NCBI RefSeq assembly: GCF_018343535.1
Contig: NZ_JAGYPF010000005.1
Location: 372,001 to 436,000 of the forward strand
Direction of reading: 5' to 3'
DNA: 64,000 nt
Origin: Neobacillus rhizophilus
Lineage (GTDB): Bacteria; Bacillota; Bacilli; Bacillales; Cytobacillaceae
Shown here: piece after piece, positions 60,227 to 64,000 of the stretch
Layout of the letters: each line of letters opens with the position of its first letter
Position numbering within the stretch: position 1 is the first letter of the stretch
The notes under the pieces: model-generated
The model's input: only the letters and a program-made list of their open reading frames with translations
Told to the model about the DNA's origin: nothing
Databases searched by the model: none
Translations under genes and position numbers: made by a program

Positions 60227-60800
60227 CTCAACGGTAAAAATAGAACAGTTATTTTGCCCGAGGAACCGTTTCAAGAAGCCCAACGGTAAAAATAGAACAG
60301 TTATATTACCCGAGGAACCGTTTCAAGAAGCCCAACGGTAAAAATAGAGCAGTTATATTACCCGAGGAACCGTTTCAAGAAGCCCAACGGTAAAAATAGA
60401 GCAGTTATATTGCCCGAGGAACCGTTTCAAGAAGCCCAACGGTAAAAATAGAACAGTTATTTTGCCCGAGGAACCGTTTCAAGAAGCCCAACGGTAAAAA
60501 TAGAACAGTTATATTACCCGAGGAACCGTTTCAAGATGCCCAATGGTAAAAATAGAACAGTTATATTGCCCGAGGAGCCGTTTCAAGAAGCCCAACGGTA
60601 AAAATAGAGCAGTTATATTGCCGGAGGAACCGTTTCAAGAAGCCCAACGGTAAAAATAGAGCGGTTATTTTGCCCGAGGAACCGCATCAAGAGGAGCAAC
60701 GGTAAAAAATAGAGCAGTTATTTTGCTCAAAGGTATCACTTCAAAAGACCCCATCAGTAAAAATATCCCCAGTTTTTTGCCCGAACCGGTGCCCCTTCAA
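60227..60800. repeat. 52-bp tandem repeat array (ten clear units plus one decayed)
   Basis: The mark CGGTAAAAATA recurs at 60232, 60284, 60336, 60388, 60440, 60492, 60544 (T-GGT variant), 60596, 60648 and 60700, exactly 52 bp apart. A decayed unit follows at 60755. Each unit carries AACGGT and ACCGTT, complementary hexamers separated by 25-30 bp within a unit or 11 bp across a unit border. Fifty-two is not a multiple of three and stops occur in all frames, so it is not coding. Neighbouring units differ at one or two bases; the last are most worn. Confidence 0.92.
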
Positions 60801-61021
60801 AACAATAGGGGGCATATTAAATTTGACCGTTTCATGACACATAAAAAACTACATACGGTCTTTATATTGTTTTGCTAGATTAAAAACATAAACAAAACTA
60901 CATCAGCATTTGTGGACATTTTGTGAAACCCAGGCAAAACACTTTACATAGGGTAGGGGGGTATAGTAACATAAAATTAGAAATCAAAAATGACAAATAC
61001 ATTTTTGAAAGGATGATTAGC
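60801..61021 (+). promoter_or_regulatory. copZ leader with possible CsoR operator
   Basis: The sequence GGGTAGGGGGGTATAG at about 60951-60966 resembles the GGGGGTATG half of the B. subtilis CsoR site. The TATAGT at 60962 overlaps it and could be the -10 of copZ; TTTACA at 60943 is only 13 bp away. No csoR gene is seen in the window. The call is by partial motif match, so it is tentative. Confidence 0.4.
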
Positions 61022-61228
61022 ATGGAAAAAGTAACATTAAACGTAAAAGGAATGTCTTGCGGACATTGTGTAAAGGCGGTTGAAGGAAGCGTTGGGACCC
61101 TGGATGGAGTCACTGCCGTTAAGGTGAATCTAGACGCAGCAACGGTTGATGTCGAGTTCAACCCGCAAACCGTCAGCCTTGATCAAATCAAAGAAACAAT
61201 TGATGATCAAGGATATGATATAGTTTAA
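61022..61228 (+). CDS. copZ: Copper chaperone CopZ
   Basis: 68-residue heavy-metal-associated domain with the Cu(I)-binding motif GMSCGHC and the HMA beta-alpha-beta fold. It hands Cu(I) to CopA. AAAGGATG lies upstream. copA follows 33 bp later, as in B. subtilis. Confidence 0.95.
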   Translation: MEKVTLNVKGMSCGHCVKAVEGSVGTLDGVTAVKVNLDAATVDVEFNPQTVSLDQIKETIDDQGYDIV

Positions 61229-61261
61229 ATTTCAACTCACTATATGAGGAGTTGACTTACT

Positions 61262-63676
61262 ATGAGTCAAACTATCAAAGAAACAAGCCTGCAAATTTCC
61301 GGTATGACCTGTGCAGCCTGTGCGGCCAGAATTGAAAAGGGTCTGAAAAAACTAACCGGAGTTGAAACAGCAACTGTCAATCTTGCATTAGAAAAATCGG
61401 CAATTAAGTACGATCCTTCCCAGATAAAACTGGAAGAAATCGAACAGAAGATTAAGGATTTAGGTTATGAAGTCGTAACCGAAAAAGTGGAATTTGATAT
61501 CACAGGGATGACTTGTGCAGCCTGCTCGGCCCGGATTGAAAAAGGCTTAAATAAGCTAGATGGCATCATAAAGGCAAACGTTAACCTGGCACTTGAAAAA
61601 GCAACGGTAGAATACAACGGTTCCGCCCTGACAACTGCAGACATCATAAAAAAAGTTGGAACTCTTGGCTACGGGGCAAGACTCAAACAAGAAACAAAAG
61701 ATCAAGTGGACCATCGCCAAAAGGAAATCGAAAAGCAATCGAAAAAATTTATCTTTTCGGCAATTTTGTCTTTTCCGCTTTTATGGGCAATGGCAGGGCA
61801 TTTTTCGTTTACATCTTTTATTTGGGTACCGGATATGTTCATGAATCCATGGTTTCAACTGCTTCTCGCCACACCGGTTCAGTTCCTAATCGGCGGACAG
61901 TTTTACATCGGTGCCTATAAAGCCTTAAAAAATAAAAGTGCCAATATGGATGTACTTGTTGCATTGGGAACATCGGCAGCTTATTTTTACAGTTTATATT
62001 TATCTATATTGTCGCTTACCAAAGGTTCACATATGGTAGAACTTTACTATGAAACCAGTGCTGTTCTAATCACCTTAATCATATTAGGAAAGCTTTTTGA
62101 AGCAAGGGCAAAGGGACGATCCTCAGAGGCAATCAAAAAATTGATGGGGCTCCAAGCCAAAACGGCTACTGTAAACCGCGATGGCCGCGAAATGGAAATC
62201 CCGATAGAAGAAGTTATTCTAGGGGATATTCTTTACATTAAGCCGGGTGAAAAAATTCCTGTTGACGGTAAAGTCATAGAAGGGCAATCCGCAATCGATG
62301 AGTCAATGCTGACCGGTGAAAGTGTTCCGGTTGATAAAAAAATTGGCGATGAAGTCATAGGGGCTACGCTGAACAAAAACGGCTTCCTAAAAGTTGAAGC
62401 AATAAAGGTTGGCCGTGATACCGCTTTAGCACAAATTATTAAAGTGGTTGAAGAGGCCCAGGGCTCCAAAGCCCCGATTCAAAGGCTTGCCGACAAAATA
62501 TCTGGAGTATTTGTTCCAGTTGTCGTGACCATTGCTGTGATAACCTTTATTATCTGGTATTTGTGGGTAGAACCCGGTAATTTCGCTGAAAGCTTAGAAA
62601 AAATGATTGCCGTTTTAGTTATCGCCTGTCCGTGTGCTTTAGGCTTGGCGACACCTACTTCTATCATGGCTGGTTCAGGCCGTTCGGCTGAATATGGAAT
62701 CCTCTTTAAAGGTGGCGAACACCTGGAAATAACTCACCGTATCACAACAGTAGTTTTGGATAAAACAGGCACAGTCACAAATGGGACACCAGTGTTAACA
62801 GATTTCTCCCATACCAATTCCATCACTGAGGAAGAATTTTTAACCTTGGTTGGTTCTGCTGAAAAGCAATCAGAACATCCGCTTGCACAAGCTATCGTGC
62901 AAGGTATTAGGGAAAAGGGGCTTCAACTAAAAGAGCCAGCCGAATTCGAAGCCATCCCGGGCTTCGGAATAAAGGCCGCAGTGGATGGAAAGCAATTATT
63001 AATTGGTACTAGAAAGTTAATGACGAACTTTAATGTGGAAATAGATTCAGCACTTTTACAAATGGAGGAGCTGGAAAGAGCCGGGAAAACAGCGATGATA
63101 ACGGCTATCGACGGACAGTATGCTGGAGTTGTAGCGGTTGCGGATACGATTAAAGGAACCTCCAAAACGGCCGTCAGCCGCCTCAAAAAGATGGGTCTTG
63201 AGGTTATCATGATTACTGGTGATAATCAGCAGACAGCAAAGGCCATAGCTGGCCAAGCAGGAATTGAAACCATCATCGCAGAGGTTTTGCCTGAAGGAAA
63301 AGCAGCAGAAATTAAAAAGCTACAAGCGGAAGGCAAGAAAGTGGCAATGGTCGGGGACGGCATTAATGATGCACCTGCTCTCGCCGTGGCAGATATAGGA
63401 ATGGCCATCGGGACAGGCACCGATGTCGCCATGGAAGCGGCTGATATCACGCTCATTCGCGGCGACTTAAACAGCATTGCAGATGCAATTTTCATGAGCA
63501 AAAAAACAATCACAAATATAAAGCAGAACTTATTCTGGGCGATGGCCTACAATTCCTTGGGCATTCCGATTGCAGCCCTTGGGTTCCTAGCTCCTTGGCT
63601 AGCTGGGGCAGCAATGGCATTCAGTTCGGTGTCTGTGGTCTTTAACGCACTTAGATTACAAAAAGTTAAACTATAA
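61262..63676 (+). CDS. copA: Copper-exporting P1B-type ATPase CopA
   Basis: 804-residue Cu(I) export pump. Two N-terminal HMA domains each carry GMTCAAC. The eight-TM core has the transport-site C456-P-C458, the phosphorylated D500 in DKTGT, and GDGINDAPAL. Residues about 1-150 are the metal-binding domains. Protects the cytoplasm against copper. AGGAG precedes the ATG. Ends in a strong terminator. Confidence 0.97.
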   Translation: MSQTIKETSLQISGMTCAACAARIEKGLKKLTGVETATVNLALEKSAIKYDPSQIKLEEIEQKIKDLGYEVVTEKVEFDITGMTCAACSARIEKGLNKLDGIIKANVNLALEKATVEYNGSALTTADIIKKVGTLGYGARLKQETKDQVDHRQKEIEKQSKKFIFSAILSFPLLWAMAGHFSFTSFIWVPDMFMNPWFQLLLATPVQFLIGGQFYIGAYKALKNKSANMDVLVALGTSAAYFYSLYLSILSLTKGSHMVELYYETSAVLITLIILGKLFEARAKGRSSEAIKKLMGLQAKTATVNRDGREMEIPIEEVILGDILYIKPGEKIPVDGKVIEGQSAIDESMLTGESVPVDKKIGDEVIGATLNKNGFLKVEAIKVGRDTALAQIIKVVEEAQGSKAPIQRLADKISGVFVPVVVTIAVITFIIWYLWVEPGNFAESLEKMIAVLVIACPCALGLATPTSIMAGSGRSAEYGILFKGGEHLEITHRITTVVLDKTGTVTNGTPVLTDFSHTNSITEEEFLTLVGSAEKQSEHPLAQAIVQGIREKGLQLKEPAEFEAIPGFGIKAAVDGKQLLIGTRKLMTNFNVEIDSALLQMEELERAGKTAMITAIDGQYAGVVAVADTIKGTSKTAVSRLKKMGLEVIMITGDNQQTAKAIAGQAGIETIIAEVLPEGKAAEIKKLQAEGKKVAMVGDGINDAPALAVADIGMAIGTGTDVAMEAADITLIRGDLNSIADAIFMSKKTITNIKQNLFWAMAYNSLGIPIAALGFLAPWLAGAAMAFSSVSVVFNALRLQKVKL

Positions 63677-63677
63677 T

Positions 63678-63713
63678 TTTTAAAAGGCTGACACAGAATT
63701 GTCAGCCTTTTCC
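63678..63713 (+). terminator. Terminator of copZA
   Basis: AAAAGGCTGACA pairs with TGTCAGCCTTTT around a short loop. Confidence 0.88.
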
Positions 63714-63776
63714 TGCGTTTTCACCATTGTCAGCAAGTATACTTTACTTATCAAAAAAGCAATCAGGTGATTCCAA

Positions 63777-64000
63777 ATGAACCAAATCTTATTGATTGAG
63801 GATGAACGAAGCGTATCAGATGTAATCAAAGCCTATTTAGAGAAGAACGGCTACAAAGTCTACTGGGCTGGCAATGGCTCAAAAGGATTGGAAATCTTTA
63901 AATCAGCGAATATAAACCTTGTTATTCTCGATCTGATGCTCCCCGATATGGCCGGCGAGGACGTTTGCAAAGGGATGAGGGAAACATCAAATGTCCATAT
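63777..64000 (+). CDS. OmpR/PhoB-type response regulator, N-terminal part (3' end outside window)
   Basis: 74 residues of a receiver domain are visible: MNQILLIEDERSVSDVI carries the acidic pocket and NLVILDLMLPDMAGEDV the phosphoacceptor Asp (about residue 52). AGGTGA precedes the ATG. The output domain and partner kinase lie outside the window, so the signal is unknown. Confidence 0.85.
   Translation, partial: MNQILLIEDERSVSDVIKAYLEKNGYKVYWAGNGSKGLEIFKSANINLVILDLMLPDMAGEDVCKGMRETSNVH

Noticed and set aside
60227..60800. Possible CRISPR array
   Set aside because: The whole 52-bp unit repeats; there are no unique spacers, and no cas genes are near.

Overview
The window comes from a low-GC Gram-positive spore-former of the Bacillaceae. 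It looks like a Neobacillus or B. niacini/B. drentensis-type relative of Bacillus subtilis. The assignment rests on strong purine-rich Shine-Dalgarno sites, frequent TTG/GTG starts, and gene order that follows the B. subtilis sigA-yqf-yqg-comG-yqh-gcv block with local insertions. The species cannot be fixed from sequence alone.

Layout. 1-8.2 kb: end of dnaG, sigA, an acyl-CoA dehydrogenase behind a CcpA-like cre site, cccA, trmK, the NIF3-family gene yqfO, ispH and yqfQ. 8.5-16.6 kb: cshB, nfo, a DUF2624 gene, a zinc-uptake operon ending in its own regulator zur, yqfW, yqfX, ispG and a LysM protein. 16.7-28.1 kb: a DUF1189 membrane protein, an Fnr-like regulator with a C-terminal cysteine cluster, sodA, an MFS protein, pbpA, and a pst operon (pstS-C-A-B-B-phoU) behind six phased Pho boxes. 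28.5-42 kb: a DUF4912/glycosyltransferase/unknown trio, rpmG, yqgN, DUF92, ldh, a yqgO-like gene, the rhomboid gluP, yqgQ, glcK, yqgU, yqgW, yqgX, a MidA-type methyltransferase, yqgY and a SufR-like regulator. 42.3-46.6 kb: the complete competence pseudopilus operon comGA-GG plus yqzE. 46.6-55.1 kb: yqhG-yqhH, a tandem glycine riboswitch driving gcvT-gcvPA-gcvPB, the rhodanese yqhL and lipM. 55.2-59.5 kb: a B12-dependent ribonucleotide reductase gene (nrdJ) behind two NrdR boxes and split by two intervening sequences. 59.7-64 kb: a secreted NlpC/P60 hydrolase, a 52-bp tandem-repeat array, copZ-copA and the start of a response regulator.

How it works together. Most of the window is housekeeping with nutrient switches visible in the DNA: phosphate (Pho boxes), zinc (Zur box), glycine (riboswitch), copper (possible CsoR site), carbon (cre) and dNTP supply (NrdR boxes). 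The glycine-cleavage genes sit beside lipM, which supplies the lipoyl precursor that GcvH needs.

The most unusual feature is nrdJ. Three exons (55424-56215, 56543-57187, 58398-59516) join in phase into an 851-residue class II reductase. The introns are 327 nt (no ORF, clear group I core) and 1210 nt (with a homing-endonuclease-like gene broken by one frameshift in a T5 run). Both follow the same GTGGT exon end, both start with AAA, both form a P1 helix with a U.G splice-site pair and the same U.U mismatch, and both place an in-frame stop at the fourth intron codon. The second intron cuts between Cys-Gly and Glu of the catalytic NPCGE motif. Other points of interest are the repeat array at 60.2-60.8 kb, a likely ATT start for gluP, and several dispersed intergenic repeats.
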